64,000 nucleotides of DNA, from NCBI RefSeq assembly GCF_030272615.1, contig NC_081413.1:16566285-16630284 (forward strand), given 5' to 3'. Source of the stretch: Cryptomeria japonica. Lineage: Eukaryota; Streptophyta; Pinopsida; Cupressales; Cupressaceae. Below, one piece after another: positions 14,411 through 26,596 of this stretch. A program made the translations under genes and the position numbers. The notes beneath the pieces are model-generated. The model had not been told where the DNA came from, ran no database searches, and worked only from the letters and a program-made list of their open reading frames with translations. The first letter of the stretch is position 1. Each line of letters begins with the position of its first letter.

Positions 14411-15147
14411 TTCATTAGCATAGCAGATTCTCTCCTCCTCTCTTGATCTCTTTTGTTACTTCTTCTATGTGTTATTCCCATTCTTCTATTTGTTGTCCTT
14501 AGTGTTGTCTACTTGAGGACGATGCAAAGCATTGAGATCTCTTTTGGTCTCTCTCATGTTGACTCAAAAGACACATGTGTTCCCTTCTTCTAGGTGACCT
14601 TCCTTGATTGGGGAATGAAGAACAATTATGCATACATACATATGATATACATGAATTATCATACAGCATGCTGACCCCAAGGAAAGCGAAGTCACCTCGT
14701 GCTTTGTGTTTTGTGTCTATTATCCTTGGGTTTATCTCACACTTGGGGGCTAAATCTTTGTGATAACATGCTCCTTTCCCTTCTCATTTCTTATGTGTAT
14801 CACTACCTTAAAGCAATCACCCCCGATGAGGCATGTGCGATCGCTTTAACGTAGGGGGCATACACTCCGTTCATATCTCTCCAAGATACTTGAAAATTTC
14901 TTGGCGAACTTATCTTTGCCTTGAAAATTTTTGGTATTTTTCTTGCATGACTCATAGTGAGGGAACCTTACTACTGACAGTCATGGTTCTCCCTCGTGAT
15001 CTTCCCTTTTACTTTGTCAATCGAAGTCGTAAGATCCTTAGTCCACTAGGGGCTTGGTGTATCTTGCCTCCTTGACGTGGTGAAAGTCTTTCAATGTTGT
15101 TTCCTTGTACTTTACCGGAAGTATGGGCGTACGCTTATACTCCCGCT
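14411..15147 (+). other. 3' untranslated region of copy B
   Basis: Non-coding region between the gag stop and the polypurine tract, collinear with 61431-62158 of copy C, so it is a fixed part of the family. It contains several extra short purine tracts of polypurine-tract type (CTTGGGGGCTAAAT near 14741, CGTAGGGGGCAT near 14850). Confidence 0.7.
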
Positions 15148-15162
15148 AAAGTGGGGGCTAAA
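15148..15162 (+). other. Polypurine tract, copy B
   Basis: AAAGTGGGGGCTAAA directly before the 3' LTR; the normal site for plus-strand DNA priming. The same tract is found reversed at 61415-61429 in copy C. Confidence 0.85.
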
Positions 15163-16385
15163 TGTAGCATCGTAAAATTGCGACACTTGCAATTTCGACT
15201 GCATTTGGGTCTTCACGATGGCGGTGCAACATTGAACCTGAATGGAGACCCCGAAACCTGTTTACGACATCAAAAATTGCATCTTTCTGCACCTTGGCCT
15301 GATCCTCCTTGCACCGTGCTGTCCCGGGAGGTGGGACCATGGCGCCTAGCGCCTTGGTCCCTCAGGACCATGGCGCCCAGTACCCTGGTCCCTGGCCCTA
15401 TTTTGGGCCCGGTCTCTTGTTGGGCATCGGGTCTTCAAGTTTGCAATTTGGAAAATAATGCTCCTATGTCGGCCTAAGGTCGGAAAAATCAGTCTCCTAA
15501 CCCTAATTGAAAAGTATATAAACTACATTTCCCCTCCCATTTGGGGGGGGTGCGAAAAATATGTGTGCAAGAGGCAGAAGCGATAGGCAAACATTCAAAC
15601 ATTCAAGCATTCAAGCATTCCTTCAAGCAATTGAGCATTCTAAGTCTCCATTCAAGGCTAGGTGTTGCATTCAAGACAAGGATTCAACCATTGAAGAGGA
15701 GACCACCTACAACATACAACATACAACATCATTACACCTTCGCATGTAAGAATACAAACATTCTTACAACAAGGTATCAGTACTGGATTACATTACAAAC
15801 ATTTACATTTACAGCATTCTCATTTCTTGGTTAATTCCAAAACTGGGGTTTGACCTGAAGGCAAACCCCTAATCCGTAACCCCCCAATCGTCCTCTCTTT
15901 TCTGTGTGTAGGTTGCAGGTACGCGGCTGTAATTGAAGATCAGGAATCCTTGTACAGAGACGAACAGATCCCCGTTCGTTTCGCGGATTTTTCGGAGGAC
16001 CGTGTGCACTCCGGGCGCCATCGTCCCATCAACTTTCGCTCAAACTTGCAGGACAACATCGTCTCAACATTTTGCTGCTAATTTCAGGTCCGTAGCTTCA
16101 TCCCGTGTCCCTATCTCCATCTACAAGCGAATCTTTCTTACTTTTACATACACTCCTAGTTCAATCCTTCTATCTACATTCTTTACAAAAGAGGGTATCC
16201 TTGCTGTCTCAACCCTTGAAACTCATTTAGAATTCAATCTTGCATTGTGTGGGATTGGATCTTGTGAGTTTCAACCCCTCTTTTGAATGTAAAGTCTCTC
16301 CTAAGTGAAAACCGTCAATCCTAGTGACCCCCTTTCTCTTTCCTTGGAGTGGGGGAACACCTAGGGTTCGATTTTCCGCTTTACA
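15163..16385 (+). repeat. 3' LTR of copy B
   Basis: 1,223 bp with the same ends as the 5' LTR and two units of the 31-bp minisatellite instead of five. TATA box at 15515-15522, GGACC hairpin motif at 15997-16026. Followed directly by the target duplication GAAAG. Confidence 0.95.
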
Positions 16386-16409
16386 GAAAGTTCAACAAAA
16401 TGTAGAACT

Positions 16410-17100
16410 ATAATGTCGTACTTTGACAATGTTTGTAATCTATTAGATGGAGCTACAACATCAACACTTGCATCAAATATTAATGAAGAAGACAATACCT
16501 TAGAGGATGATCACAATGAATTAATTGACTAAGATGACAATATTGTAGATTTTGTTCCAATGGATAAACAAGGTAACCGAAATGAGTTAATTGATTTGGA
16601 TGAAAATGTCATATATGAAGTTACTGCAAAGAAGGGGAAAAGAAAAGCAAAATAGAAAAAATTGGACCCATGTGGGATATGAAAAGGAATTTTCAGATTG
16701 ATTGGATGTCAAAACACCTATTCATTGCACTTGTGGAGAATGCAAACAAATATGAACCTCCAACAAAATGCAAGTGTAAGATGTGTAGTTGGAAATATAA
16801 AAAGGCAAGAAGTTGCAATTAAAATTGGACACTATAGAAAAACATATCGATAAAGTTTATGGAAAACAAATCATAGACGAAAAGAACAATTAGTGATAAG
16901 ATTGAAAACAAAGGAATAATGCTTCATGTTAAGCATGCTGTCAAGTATGATGAACATATGCAAAGAAAGACAAAGCTTGTTGAACATGGATATTCAATTG
17001 AAGCTCAATTTGGAAATATTATGGCAGAAGCACACAAGGCAAAAATTGTTCAGTGTGTAAATCTTTTAAAATTTAGGTATGGATGATTTCATTAATGCCA
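16410..17100 (+). pseudogene. Decayed zinc-finger / hAT-transposase-like relic
   Basis: Not open over any length, but readable pieces line up on the plus strand. First is an acidic stretch (SYFDNVCNLLDGATTS, then NEEDNTLEDDHNELID, about 16412-16530). Next is a CKCKMC pattern near 16765-16785, as in a small zinc finger, then KLDT(I/L)EKH-like wording. The last piece is HVKHAVKYDEHMQRKTKLVE and HGYSIEAQFGNIMAEAHKA at about 16920-17045. Stops and frameshifts separate them. The wording resembles plant zinc-finger proteins related to hAT transposases, but family assignment is weak. Copy B inserted just upstream, so the 5' part may lie left of 8399. Confidence 0.35.
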
Positions 17101-17116
17101 AAAGGTTGGGTATGTA

Positions 17117-17584
17117 TGTTAGAACATAATGTTATTAGGGGTTACACCCTTATAACATTTACATATTGTTCTAATATAAGGTTTAAAACTTTATATATTA
17201 TATTCTTTATTAAGCATATATCCCATTTTAAATAATTATTATCTAATAACTATTAGATTATTAATTATTTATGAATGGGAGTTATTGAAAAGGTGTGGCT
17301 AATGTTGCCACCCTTCATCCTATATATTTAAGGAGGTTTACTATGCAGAGAAGGTATTATTGGCCATGTGGAAGTAAGAAGTGTCCCTAGGTTTAGTCTA
17401 TATTTAATAGACTATTTGCTAAGTATTTTAATAAAGTGATTCTTTACGGGGTCTTTTTACCCAAAAGAGTTTTCCACATGTATATCTTGTGTAATGTATT
17501 TAATCTATGTTTGTATTATTCTTATTTCATTAATTTTATATTTTGTTTATAATGATTGGTATCATCAAATCCTAACTTCTAACA
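17117..17584 (+). repeat. LTR-like fragment or small solo LTR
   Basis: About 468 bp starting TGTTAGAA and ending TTCTAACA, perfect 8-base terminal inverted repeats of the LTR kind. It has a TATA-like CTATATATTTAAGG near 17321-17334. TGGTATCATCAAATC near 17558 resembles an initiator-Met primer site, so it could instead be an LTR plus primer site of a truncated element. No target duplication is visible (ATGTA against GTGCG). Confidence 0.45.
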
Positions 17585-18324
17585 GTGCGGGACTTAATAG
17601 AGCTTTAATAATGCAAGGTAATAGGAACATTCTTTGCATAAAGTTTTATCTCTACTCATACTTCTTTTAAAGTCCCAAATGGTTTGCAGAGTTTCAATAT
17701 TTTGCTAAGGGAATAACTACATAAAACAAGCTTCTTAAGAATGTTGATACTAGATGGATCTCCTTGTATGGACCAATGCAACAAGTTCTTCAAATTATCA
17801 ATCATTGATTGGAGTAATGTACAAACATTGTCCCATAGTAGACAAAGCTCCTCACCTTTTACATAGGTTAAGTGATATGACGACACTCCACTTTATCTGG
17901 TGTTCTCTCCATGTTGGATGAAACAAACATGTATGTGAAAAAAAAACCTAAGAAAGGACTGCACATTTTAGAATATAGTAAACTACATAGAATGATAGAC
18001 ACAACGCTCAATAATTTATATCTATTAGAGTAGCGTAAGATCCCCTATGGAATCTTGCCCAAACTTTCACTTTTCAATTCTCAATTTTTTTGTCAAACCA
18101 TTTGCTTGTATTGCTTTATATTGCAAGAGTACCATGATTTTTTTTATTTTTAATCAAGCACATTTCTGTACTTAGAAACACATACAATAATTGAAGAATA
18201 AATAAAAGTTACAAACATTTGAATGAAAATGTTTCATTTATATTCAAGTCTAATAAAGTTTTGTAATAACATAAGTACATATACCCGTTAATGGGTCTCA
18301 AAGGGTTAACCCTTGTAAACCACT
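17585..18324. other. Unassigned AT-rich DNA
   Basis: No recognisable element ends, repeat or protein. A 76-codon minus-strand frame at 17656-17886 (VKGEELCLLWDNVC...) resembles nothing I can name. Confidence 0.4.
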
Positions 18325-18800
18325 GGAAAGGTCTTCTCAATGGAACCCTCCAGAACCAGGTTGGATAAAAATAAACTTTGATGGTGCAACACATGGAAAC
18401 CCAAGACCTTCCAGTGTTGGATGTGTGGCCAAAGATAGTAATCGAATAATCATCGTTAGGTGCAAGCAGCGATTAGTCCTGAAGACTAATAATGAAGCTG
18501 AGGCAAAGGCAACTCTTTTGGCGATTCATTTGACTAAAAAGATAGGTATGGATAGACTGCACCTGGAAGGAGACTCTCAAATTATAACACGGTCAAATTA
18601 TTAGGGTTGAAGCTCATAACTGGAAAATTGATAGAGATATCAAATGCATTAAAAATCATCTCAATTCGTTTCACAGCTACAAAGTGTCTCATGTGTTGCG
18701 TGAAGGTAACAAGGAAGCTGATTTGTGTGCCAACCAAGCTTTTGAACTTCAGGTTGGTGAGTTAACACTAGATACCTACCATCCCAATGGTAATATCTAA
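18325..18800 (+). pseudogene. RNase H (RVT_3 type) fragment of a plant LINE
   Basis: A plant non-LTR-type RNase H domain in two frames. The first part reads WNPPEPGWIKINFDGATHGN (from about 18334), then AKDSN, NNEAEAKATLLAIHL and LEGDSQII. After a frameshift or stop near 18590-18610 it continues as DIKCIKNHLNSFHSYKVSHV and EGNKEADLCANQA, ending at TAA near 18800. The acidic catalytic positions are all present (D in NFDGA, E in NEAEA, D in EGDS, D in EADLC). The upstream reverse transcriptase is absent, so this is a truncated 3' end of an L1-like element or a stray RNase H fragment. Confidence 0.7.
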
Positions 18801-19446
18801 GTGTGATTTGAAGGTGGCCTCGATAATCGCATTGGGTGGCATAGTCTAGCAATAAAACAAAGATGATCTGGAAACAAGCGAACAAATACAAGCCTTTAAG
18901 GCTTGTTAGGATGTCGACAGTCTGATATGGACACGCGAAGGAATGTAATCTCCATCAAATCTCTTGGGTGAGTTGGAATTAACAAATGAGGATTCATGTC
19001 GAGCAAGCAAATGACGCCTCAATGTACCTTTCACGTGTGAATTGAAACAGTGTCATATCCACCGAGCACTGCTAATTCGAAAGGCCATTTGTATTAATGA
19101 ATCCACACCCAAGTTGATGATATGGGGAAGGGTGTTTTTGCTTGTATCACAAGCCAATGTTTTAAGGAGAGAAGTCGCGGTGCAAGAAGGTAACATTTCC
19201 ATCAAAGCATACTTGCAACTCTCTTTCTAATACAAACATCCTTGCCCACGACTGGAATGGAACCAAATTTTTCTCTATAAGCTGCGAGACCAAAGGTGGC
19301 ATTTTGGGGACAAATCACAAATGAAAGGTTGACGAATGTGTTCTGTTTTGAAGAGAAAGATTTCATCACCCGAGCCAAGATCGTTCTTGGGAGGAATATC
19401 TGTGGGCTCAATTCAAATACCGCACCAATGCTGACATTGCATCCAT
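18801..19446. other. Unassigned flank of the inverted-repeat element
   Basis: No protein I can name. A 69-codon minus-strand frame at 19202-19411 (PRTILARVMKSFSSKQNTF...) has balanced composition but no recognised match. The start of the segment could be the 3' tail of the LINE fragment. Confidence 0.35.
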
Positions 19447-19452
19447 GTTCAC

Positions 19453-20105
19453 AGGGCTAGCCTTAAACAACACACACTAAGCTTTGACTGCTTAGGTGTG
19501 CTGTGGGCCCCTATTGGTCATTCCCGTCCATTTCCATTCGGAATACAATCACCGTTAACTTTCCAGGGCTGTTGTGGGCCCCTCAAACCCAGCTGGTTCG
19601 CCTTAACCGAACCCCATTAATCCCGCCCAAAGTTCAATTTTTCAAACTGTTTTCTCCCGCCCCAAAGTTTAATTTTTCAGACTGTTTTCTCCCGCCTCAA
19701 AGTTTTCCAACCGCAGCAAATAGGTTTCTAAACTGAGCAGCTCTCATTTTCACGCAGCCTGTGCCAAGATGGGAGCTTTCGAACCAGGAAAGGACGTCCA
19801 TTATAACTGTTGGATATGCTCTGAAAGACATGCGCGCAAAATGTGGTAGCGTAGAATGTCGTGATTGCAGGATTTGCAGAAAATGTGTCCCTGCCTGTGC
19901 CAAAATGAGAGCTTTGGAAAGAATTATTTGATCTCTACTTCCATGTGCATGCTCTACTATGTTATTAGCAGCTCATAGCACATCGTTTCACAAAGAGGAT
20001 ATATGCATGTATTTAATCAAACCATAGCTAAGAACGGTGTATACATATATTTATTTTGTTTGTGAGAATTGCTTTGCAATGCTAGTCTGGAAGCTTTCAT
20101 TAGAA
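19453..20105 (+). repeat. Left arm of the long inverted repeat
   Basis: Begins AGGGCTAGCCTTAAAC. It contains two tandem copies of a ~34-bp unit built on CTGTTTTCTCCCGCC (about 19620-19697) where the right arm has one, then the PPR fragment, then a diverging AT-rich part ending near 20105 (shared TGGAAGCTTTC). Confidence 0.8.
19740..19930 (+). pseudogene. PPR gene fragment in left arm (broken)
   Basis: Counterpart of the right-arm fragment at 26769-26966 with extra mutations. FHAACAKMGAFEPGKDVH is readable from about 19749, then the frame shifts, but the DNA of the AKCGS and CRKCVPACAKM parts remains. PPR repeats bind organellar RNA in intact proteins; this piece is far too short to function. 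Confidence 0.55.
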
Positions 20106-22426
20106 TCAATAATTATTATAAATTGCAAGCTGAAAAATAAAATGCAGAAAATGCAATGAAAAAAAAGGCTTTATTTTCTAGAATTTTTTTTTTATATTTA
20201 TTTAAAAATCTAAATTAATTCAAACATTTTAAAAATGGTGATTTTTAAAAATATTACAAATTAAGAGATTTTTTTAGTAGACAAATATTTGTAAAATATA
20301 AAACAAATTTAAGAAAATTATTTGAAGTTTAAAGTTTATTTTACCCATTATAATAAATTGTGCTAAATTCTTAGAATTGAGCCAATATTTTTCTTGTTTA
20401 TGAACAACTAAAATAACATTACATATTAATTATGTATTGGCTTAGTTAGTCACTTACAAGTTTTTGAATCAAAATTTATAATATTTCTCTATTGTTTTTC
20501 TTTTCTAAATAGGTAGGCAATGTGGTAAAAAGTGTCAAGCTTTCATGTTTTTCCTTATTAATAAAAATATTTCATATGAATTTGGCTTCATCTATAAATT
20601 AATTCATGGCGTGAAGATAGTCAAGCATAAGGCAAGACAAGAATTCCATATGTAGATTTAGTTGTGCTCAAAGAATACTGGACAAAAATACAATAAACTT
20701 TATCAAAATCATCATATTATTTACATTCAATTTATTTTCACTAAATTATTGAATTTCATTATTCAACTATATTTGACAATAAACAAACTTGCATGATTTC
20801 TTAAACTTCTAATACCATATAAACTCAACATTTATGTGGCATAAATACAATAATACATAGAAAAATGTACAAGTAAATGAACACAAAGAGCTTCATTCAT
20901 CCCATAGGAGGCACTTTCAACAAAACAAAAAGGTGATAATTCAAAAGATATCAAGACAATAAGAGAACGAATAATACCAAAATTTATTTAATACCTTCTC
21001 AACAAGTTAGAAAAGGAAAAAAAGATGAATAGATCAAAATCAATTATGGTCAAGAATATGTAACACAATATAGAATTGCTACAAGTAAATGTTGAATCAA
21101 AAGAACGCTAATAAGAAAGTTATTATAGTTCTAATAGTCTTATTCAAATTTTTAATATTTTTTATCACACTTTTATAATGGTTAGTATGTGTTACTAAAA
21201 CTTTTTGTGAGATGATTGGATTGAATTAATGGTTTGAGTTCTTTTTTGCACCATCACTTGGTATATAATGTTGTAAGTGTGTCTCCATATTTTGTGCCAT
21301 AAGAATATTTTCTAAGAATTAAGTATTTCCTTTACAATTTACAAAAGTGTATTTAGACAACTAAAATTTACACATCTTTCAACTCATCATGTGTCTTTCC
21401 TTTATAACTAATCATTTGTATTTGATTAATTATGTTCTTTTCTTTCTAAAACAAATTAAATATTATTGAATTATTATTTGATTCTATTTTTGGCATCTTA
21501 TCCAATTAATCATCCTTTTCTATATTCTACCTTAGGTAATTAAGTCTAAATATTTATTTACCTAAGCCAATCTCACCCTATCTAAAGATTAACCATAAGC
21601 TTGATTTCTGTTGTGATATGATGTTGTTATATGAAGCTTCATTATTATATCATTTGAATGAGTCTTTCAATTAGAAAATCTATACTTTTAAAAAAGGATA
21701 AATGATTGTGACTGGTGAGGCCAAATATGAGGGGCGTCATCTCCAACATGAATGCTCAACAATATCAATGTAAAGATGAACTCATCAACAAAAATAGTTG
21801 AGTTAACTAGAAATGAGTAAGATCGAAGCATTCATATTAGATTATTTAGGTACATTATTGGTAATATGTTAATTAGAAGAGTCACTTATTAAGATAATGG
21901 AGGAGTTTGATGACCATTTGCACAAGCTAGTTACTTAAGAGCATAGATAAGTTCTTATTAATTAAAGTAGGATAGGCCCAAACCTTTCACATAAACACTT
22001 GAGAGCACCTACTTGAGCTGCATGAAGAGTGCACAGCCAACCAAAAAACTATGAGTAAGACCAAAAAATACAAAAAACCAGTAGACAACTAGGACAACCA
22101 CTATATGGAGGGACAAAAATAGACCAAACAACCAACCACCCACCAAAGAGACGAAGGAATGGTCTATTGAGTCGGGGCATTATCATCTAGTCATTCATGG
22201 TATAAAACTTTAACTTTCTCATAAAAAGATAGCTATTTATTATAATCTTTCCCAAGGGGCAATGTAATGAAATCTGAGACAACCTTGACAACAAAGGTGA
22301 GGGGGTTCGATGTCACAGAAGGAGACTCCATATATTTCTTTCTCTTCGCCTTCCTAGGTTCTATCTCCTCCTAGATTGCATGTAGAGAGATCGAATTCTT
22401 CATCACCATTTCCTAGCTCAGAGTAA
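20106..22426. other. Interior of the inverted-repeat element, no genes seen
   Basis: Strongly AT-rich sequence with poly-A/T runs. No frame above background and no recognised domain on either strand. Confidence 0.5.
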
Positions 22427-22660
22427 TCATTTCCTCTGCTTTCCTCTATCTTTAAAGATTAATATTTCATGATAAACAACTGCCACCTCCACAAAGCTTG
22501 AGGTTTGAACCCCACGGTCAACCATGTAAGCTAGGATCATGTTGCCACTTGAGTCATGTATGACCCCACCCCCACCCCCTAGACCCAGGTTACCTTTTGA
22601 AAAGTTGTTGAAATTATGCCACATTTTGATAGATAAGTTGGTGCAAGATAAAATGTCCAT
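22427..22660 (-). pseudogene. RNase H (RVT_3-like) fragment
   Basis: A 77-codon minus-strand frame whose middle reads NFSKGNLGLGGGGGVIHDSS and then GNMILAYMVDRG. This is the pattern of the first strands of the plant RNase H domain found at the end of LINE polyproteins. The first catalytic Asp is replaced (NNFSKGN where the family has a D-G motif), and the frame ends before the later acidic residues. It is a small remnant inside the inverted-repeat element, possibly captured with it. Confidence 0.5.
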
Positions 22661-23879
22661 TCAAAAATTTCAAGAGGAGTTGACTAATTTTGATGAGTTA
22701 CAGGAAAAGAGGGAAAAACCTAATATCTCTTAGAGAATCAAGCTACAATATCATGAGACCAGATATAAGCAACTTGAATAAAGTTATCAATTTTTTTTTT
22801 GATATTTTTCTAGAACTTGTGGTTGATTTAGGCATTTAATTTTTATTTAATGTATTCCTTATTTATTTAAATTCATGCAAAAAATCAGCCAAATGATGAT
22901 ATGTAGAAGGTGGTATTGGAATGCTATTCAACCACCTTGTAATTGCTAGTAAGTATTAGTTTATTTTTTGAGTCGCTTAAGTTGTAGTTTTAGTTGAAGA
23001 TTTTTATCTATCCACAAAATCAAGGAGGGTTGTGATCTTATTTATATATTTTTCAATTCTTTTTTGAGGGATTATAAACCATTTTCAACACCAAAACAAA
23101 AAATAAAAATAAAAAATTTCAAGGCGAATGTTGTACTAGATTTTGTAAAATTTTGCTATAATTTTATCAAAGGATTACACCTACTTTTTCAAAGGTATTC
23201 TAATCATGGTGATGACCTATATTTTATTTTGTCTGTCTAAATTGAGAAAACTAGTAAAATAAACAATTTGATATTGTGTTGACATAGAGTATCATCTCAA
23301 AATATTGCATGACTTTGGTGATTTGATTTGATGCAACTTGAGAAATATTATGTTCTAAATTTTCTTTGGTTCATGTATTTATGGTGTGTATGATTGTGTG
23401 ATTGGTGATCATCAAGGCATTAGATTAATAGTTTTTCTTAATCTTTCAAATCTAATAAATGGAGTGAAATCTATTTTTGTCTATTGTTTGTGAATTTTGT
23501 TACCCTATCCTTTTGTATTTTCTTTAAATTAATCTATTTAAATAGCTTTAAATTACCAAGAGCAAGTTCAATATTTATATCTACCTAAATTATATGGTAT
23601 GCATGAAGAAAGGTCATTGATTTGAAATAAAATTGGTTTGAATGAGATGCACCATTAAATGGATCTTTACTTCTAGGACCTCTAAATTGATTGAATCTAA
23701 AATTGGATCTAAGTTATACAAATTTGGATTTTAATTCATCAAAAAAGGCCCCTTATTGAATTGATCACATAGACCACTTAGGTACCAAACGCGATGAAAA
23801 TTTGACTATAAAAGAACTTCAAAATATGATCTCTTCCTTTTCAAGAGATTAAGTGATATTTTGTTTACTTAGAGTTGGT

Positions 23880-25440
23880 TGTGCTAACACCAACATCAAT
23901 AGGAACTAAATTGTCAAGTCCCTCCTCCATCTCTCTATCAATCATCTACTATCTTCCCCATCCACCTATCATCTATCTCACATCCTTATCCTCACCCTCC
24001 ATCCATACCATTTTAAAAATCTCAAAAGAGAAAAAGAAAAGGTAAAGAAAAATAGTAATTCATCTAATGACAAAAACTTATTCTTTTGGCACCTTAAGCG
24101 AGTACCATGAATAAATCCTAACAAACATGGATCATGTATACTCATCCATCCTCTTGAACTTTACACTCGGGGAAAGCTTCATCTACACTATCCTACCTTC
24201 CACATCTTATCCATATCCTCCAATATCATTCATCCAATATCCTTTGTCATATCTCCCTCCTTTTCCACCTTTCATATTGATAATGCTAGGGGTAAAATAT
24301 CCACACATACTATAGAAAATACAAACCTTACTTCCTCTAGCATCCACTCCTCTTGTACATCATCCTCCCATCTCATGAATCCTTTACCATTTTCAAACCT
24401 TAATTGCACTACATCTAGTGTGGGGTATCTTATTGTTTGCAACATAGTCCCTAGAGCTCCATCCTCCTATCCTCCATCTACTATCCTCCTATATCCTATC
24501 ACCGTCCATCCATTAAATCCTCCATCTCCGACCTAAGAAACCCCTTTGGATTCTTTCATCCTTTTCCCAAGCCTTGGCTCTCTTTGTTATTGATTCGCAT
24601 CCATTCCATTACCCTAATCATCCAATCCACTATATTTTATTATACCTAATCCTCCATGTAATCCCATGTCATTCAATCCATTTATCATCTCTCTATCCCT
24701 CCAATCCAAATATCCCAAAACCCCTCCATACTAATGCAATCAATCTTAATTTATGTTGTTCATCATGCAACTAGTGCATCATCCAAAAGCATCCAATGAC
24801 CTCGATCCCAAGCTAACTGGCAATCCATTAATCCACTTCAATCTAATTATCATCATAGGGATACACCAATGAATCATTCCCAATCTTTATGTTGTTCTTA
24901 TTTTTAACAACATAGTCATAGGATATGCATTCTTCTTATTATTAACATTTATATCCTCATCATCATCAATCTATCAATCACTCAATCAATTCTAAGATTT
25001 ATTATGGGCAAAATCCTACTTTATATTTGGTTTGTTGTACACGCTTGCTTGTTGATTGTGTGTATTTTTATTATTTGAATCTATCATGTTCTTTGATCTA
25101 TATTGCAACAAGGGCATCATGGTATCATAAAGCATATGTTGGATATTGACCTTTTGATCACATACTCGGAACATCATCACCCTAGTTTCTTATACCTTGG
25201 TGCATAATGTTAAGTACAATATCAAATTCAGGTTGTTGACACCACTAAAACATAACCATAATCATTCATCCTTCCTCTTTATCCATCTCTCCATTATCCA
25301 TAACTCTTTCTATCCTTTTATTCTTCCATGTTCTAACCTATCCATCATTTTGAGAGCAAATGTGTTCTTCAAGCCTTTGTATCCTCTCAAGAGGACATAC
25401 CAAACTCCCTCCTTGTGACCCATCCTCATACTTCTAGTGA
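23880..25440. repeat. Pyrimidine-rich low-complexity region
   Basis: About 1.5 kb with strong strand asymmetry: plus-strand runs built on ATCCATCC, CTCCATC and CATCATCC. The small frames here (24127-24315, 24574-24774, 25197-25418) are Pro/Ser/His/Leu-rich products of that composition and not genes. Confidence 0.65.
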
Positions 25441-26596
25441 TAGAGGCATCATGCCACTAGTCCTCATATCTTTGTACCCATTATGTTTTATTTTTATGTA
25501 ATACAATGTGGCTTCTTATAGTCACGATACCATATCAAAGAGGGTAAAATGCAAACACGTAGATTTGTCCATACTTAACTACATTTGACTTTACTCTATC
25601 CGAGTCATTAATTGAATAAATATTATTTAATTAACTAATTAATTCATCTCTTACTTTTATCTCAAGTGGAAAAAAAAGACTAAAAAATTATCTATATTTT
25701 CATCCCTTATTACAAAATAATTATTATATTATATAATGATAATATATACAGCTGATAAAAAAAAAAGTGAGAATGTATCACAATCATTTACTGCATAAAA
25801 ATAAATGTGAGAATATATATAAGGAACATGAGTCTATTGTTATATTTCATTGAGTGAGTTAATTTATTGAGGGGTATCTTTTTCCATCAAAGTCACCTTA
25901 ACATGGTCCTAGTCTCATGTCTTATATCATACTTTTGAAGGTTGAACATTGATAAATGATGTAATTAAAAAACATTTCATCATTCTTTCCATTTATGCTT
26001 AACCAAATTGAAATATAAACCTTCGATATATAAACAACTTTTAAAATACTCCTTTCCCACAAAAACAATAGAAATTTAGTTTTTTTTTTTTTTTTTAATC
26101 TCAATTCTATGAATCTTCAAAGAGTAAACAAAATGATAGTCCAAACTGTTATGAAACTTTATTATTTATCGCTTATTTACAAAAGAATAAAGAATGAACA
26201 AACCAAACCAAATTACTTCACAAAATGAAATTCTAACTTAACTTTCCTTGTAAATATAGATTTACCAGCAAAATAGCTGGAATTGATAAAGACCTAATCA
26301 GGCTTCTCTAGATTTAGGCAAAATCCATCTTCTCTTAGATCTCATAATTGAGCAGATCATATTGAAATCACTGGCCTCTTTTTCCTTTTGCATTTATTCT
26401 TATTACTCAACCTGTGAACCACATTTTTCCATATGTGTTTCCTCCACAACAATTATTCCCAGCCTCAACAAATAACAGATTCAGAGCATCCTTCCACCCT
26501 ATTTATACCTTGTGATAACCCACCATGCACCCACCACTTCTCATGTCCATCTTCTCGTAGCCCAAAACAACACACAAAGCAGCTGAAGATTTGTAG
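25441..26596. other. Interior of the inverted-repeat element, no genes seen
   Basis: AT-rich, with an A/T homopolymer near 26079-26097. No conserved frame or element end seen. Confidence 0.5.

Larger units (their letters stand above)
8404..16385 (+). mobile_element. Complete Gag-only (TR-GAG type) LTR retrotransposon, copy B
   Basis: 7,982-bp element with two LTRs (8404-9719 and 15163-16385), flanked by a perfect 5-bp target duplication GAAAG at 8399-8403 and 16386-16390. Internal parts in order: primer site 9723-9741, a 1.2-kb leader, one gag-like frame 10976-14410, a 0.75-kb 3' region and a polypurine tract 15148-15162. No reverse transcriptase, RNase H or integrase motif is present anywhere inside, so it must move with enzymes supplied by another element. 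This layout fits the published class of terminal-repeat retrotransposons with a GAG domain. In sampled stretches the LTRs differ by about 3% besides one repeat-number change, so insertion is fairly recent. Confidence 0.93.

Noticed and set aside
23880-25440. Several small Pro/Ser/His-rich frames
   Set aside because: Explained by the pyrimidine-rich low-complexity composition.
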